From Apostichopus japonicus (Eukaryota > Echinodermata > Holothuroidea > Aspidochirotida > Stichopodidae): a stretch of 64,000 nt of DNA. Positions 61,256 to 64,000 of this stretch are shown one piece after another. The notes beneath the pieces are model-generated. The model did no database searches, was not told the DNA's origin, and saw nothing but the letters and a program-made list of their open reading frames with translations. The stretch lies in the NCBI RefSeq assembly GCF_037975245.1, contig NC_092581.1, forward strand, positions 1,994,501 to 2,058,500, in the 5' to 3' direction. The first letter of the stretch is position 1. Each line of letters starts with the position of its first letter. The position numbers and the translations under genes were made by a program.

Positions 61256-64000
61256 ACAGGCGTTGTTAAACTAGCTTTACCTGTCGTTTTAAACCTCAAA
61301 TGGTTTTGCTAGTTCCCCATATTAGAGGGATTGTTGAATCACTTAATAGACCACAAATAAAGGGGAATAACATTAAAATGTTCAAAATTTGCATATATAC
61401 AGTACTGTATAGCAGTTCTGAATAAAATAATACGATGACTGTATAGCACAACAACTGTTTAATGTTCTTACTGTTGGACGACTGCCAAAGGTTTCTCTAT
61501 ACATGGGAGAGAAATGTAATAGCATGCAGCCACCATGAGGTTCTGCTTTGGATTTGCATGATATGTTAATAGCCATCAGTACTTGCGCATTATGCATGAG
61601 TGAAATCGTTTTGTTCACTTTTCTGACATACAGTATCAGAGACTCAGAGTACAGCCCTGACTAATTCAGTGTACCCAGTATTTCTTTCTTTTTTGCTTGA
61701 GATATTTAACTTTTGAATCAAGGCTTCTGAAGTTTGTATCATATATATTCTTAACTATTAACATCTCTGTGTACAAAAAGACTGCTGTACATTTGTGTAA
61801 TTTTGTAGAGAAAGTTCCCATTTTGCGATGCGATATTAGATGAATAACACAGTTTACAGTGTCGTACACTGTCGGGTCTACAGTATACTTGGTATTAAAG
61901 GATTGTATCCCTCCCGCCCTGTAAAATATGGCAGAGCTATTGTATGTACGATATTTTCTTGAAGCTGATATACGTATATACACCTAATGTTTTCATACCA
62001 CTTGCTGTGTGAATTAGCAATGTCCAGAAATTACCTGAATGATTGCCGTTGGGAAGACAGAGCCCGCATGGTGAGTCACCAAATTTGAGGCAATATCCAT
62101 GCTTATATTCAAGTGTTGTACAGTATGAAGCAGCTTATTAACATATTATATACAGTTTATACTGTACAGCAGAGTAGTCAATTTACATCGGTTCAAGGGC
62201 AAAACCTACACATGGATTCTGAACGTGAAAGTTAAGACTGGGGCTTGATCAGATATCTAATCAACTATAATTGCGCTACAGTATATATACATGTAATATC
62301 TACATGTGCTATTGTTGGAGCCATAAACCGAACACACTTACAAACAAATATAACCCACAGTTTGTGCCATACATTTTTTCATGGGTGATTTCGTAAATAA
62401 GGGGAGGGGGCCGGCCAACTTGTGACGTTTTGTCAAAATTTTGAATTCTAGAATTAAAAGGCTAACGACAAATGGTCTTACATCAGATTACTGTATGTAT
62501 GGGAACTGGAAATATCATGCAAATCATGTCAAAAGTTCTAACAAAATGATTCGTGGAAATTGTTACCGTTCATTATGGGGTTCACCCGGTTCAATGTTTC
62601 ATGTGTAACCAATCAGTTTCTTGCACATAATATTATTACAACTTAATGGTATGTTTTGTAGATTTAAAGAGTATATTAGGTAAATTACAAAAGCTTGTGG
62701 ATGAGACCATCTCCCACTACTTCCATGCTATTTTCGCACTGCCTATTCAAAGGTGAAATATGTCACATGATAACGCAGGAACAGCAAAATGCCAAATACA
62801 CTGGCTTCCTTATTTACGGAATCACGATCATATCAGGTATTGAATTTGATATACCTGTATCCTGTTTGTTGTGACTGTAAACTTGTATAGTACTGTAACC
62901 TAGACGGCTGAAAGGTTTACATAGCTACAAAACAGGGTTACATATTTTTAAGCTTCATAAAACAAACAATCCCCCACGTTTTGCATGTGTTTTACACAGG
63001 GACACACTCAGTCTCACAGGTTAGAGATACTATAGGATGGGGGGCAGGGGGAGGGAGGGAGGGAATTAAGGTTTGAGACAGACCAATGTCAAGCAGTATC
63101 AAAATCTCTGCCTGTGGATGACTACACTGCAGCATGAAGTCATTGCAGGGTAATGCTCTCTGCCCCACCCCCCCCCAACCCCTCCTGCGTCTTTAGTTTA
63201 AAACTTTAAGCTGAGTGTGCGTACATTAGTACTGACAAGAATACAAGATCTTCAATGGCAATAGGCAACTCTTACTCACTAGGCCAAATGGTAGGTTCAA
63301 GCAAAACAGTTCTACGATAACACCGTTCCCTAGGACCGGTTTCCCTTTTGCATTAAAAAGTGAAACTTTGAGGAAACGAGTTTAAAACAACTTTGTCTTT
63401 CCCGTAAACGTCACATGCAGTGTAAACAAATGAAACTGAAGTCTTTTACGTAGATAGTGGCAGTTTGCTTGGATCATGCTTCAATGCTATAATGGGGTGA
63501 TTGTATCCTGGTTTGATGATTCCAGACACGCACGCAAGATTGGGCGTTAGTTACCGGTAATACACGTTCACTCAGTAAAAGGCAGTTCCTTGTTGTTTTT
63601 GAGCATACCTGTAAGCACGTACCATTCAAATACTTTATAATCTAATGTTAAATTGTATCATCCTTTCAGATAATAAAACATGCGTACAGTGAAAGCGACA
63701 TACGTTGTTTCCATATATATTAACTCATGCTGAAGTATTGAGAATACAACTGCATGCTATACTTGATTTAATTTCAAGGAAAAAGTATGACTACTGCATC
63801 ACTTTTACCTATATCTCTTCATTTTTTTAAAAGTCATTCTCAAGTAAACAGAACAAAGAAGAGAAAAATCAGCAAGAAAAAATTTAAGCAATCAGCACAA
63901 GTACTGTGCCAGTCAGTGGGCCTGACGTTTCAATCCTACCAGGATCTTCTAATTCAGAGGCTGAAACCAAAAACATTATATAGTAGCTTGTTGGCATCGC
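61256..64000. other. right edge, no gene recognised
   Basis: AT-rich sequence with G-rich (about 63039-63062) and C-rich (about 63166-63182) stretches. No supported exon, RNA gene or element boundary was found. Confidence 0.4.

Overview
This is eukaryotic, intron-rich, AT-rich DNA from an animal nuclear genome. It has long introns, GT-AG splice sites, many C/G homopolymer runs, TA microsatellites, LINE and SINE-like tails and hAT-type transposons. The one clear gene family is SLC22 (organic ion transporters of the major facilitator superfamily). The repeat character and protein style fit a marine invertebrate, possibly an echinoderm such as a sea cucumber. That assignment is an inference and was not tested.

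The core of the window (about 14.7-37.4 kb) is a complete SLC22-type transporter gene on the minus strand. I reconstructed ten coding exons by matching splice sites, intron phase and family motifs: 36937-37371, 35454-35557, 29439-29593, 25863-26031, 23578-23722, 19705-19793, 18841-19052, 17708-17816, 16157-16369 and 14740-14818. Every junction keeps frame and the total is 1710 nt, or 569 residues plus stop. Two exons are easily missed. Exon 6 is only 89 nt. Exon 10 is hidden because exon 9 appears to end at a TAA that is really part of a GTAAGA splice donor.

At the left edge (424-867, minus) is the first coding exon of a second, tandem SLC22 copy; the rest lies outside the window. Both copies use the same phase-0 donor after Thr-Ile-Asn-Ser-Asp. 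Both also have a splice acceptor directly before the ATG, so a 5' untranslated exon upstream is likely in each.

The DNA between the two genes (0.9-14.7 kb) holds a 495-bp foldback element with a 6-bp target duplication, a SINE/LINE 3' tail, a 370-bp hAT-type MITE with an 8-bp duplication, and two open frames of unknown meaning. Upstream of the complete gene (37.4-64 kb) I found no convincing protein-coding gene. It holds a 2.9-kb element built on a 399-bp tandem repeat rich in nuclear-receptor half-sites, a decayed LINE reverse-transcriptase tail, a 1.65-kb non-autonomous hAT element with a perfect 8-bp duplication, four tiny hairpins (25-33 bp) flanked by 7-bp direct repeats, and several local tandem duplications. 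The complete gene's promoter and any 5' untranslated exon must lie in this stretch, but I could not place them.
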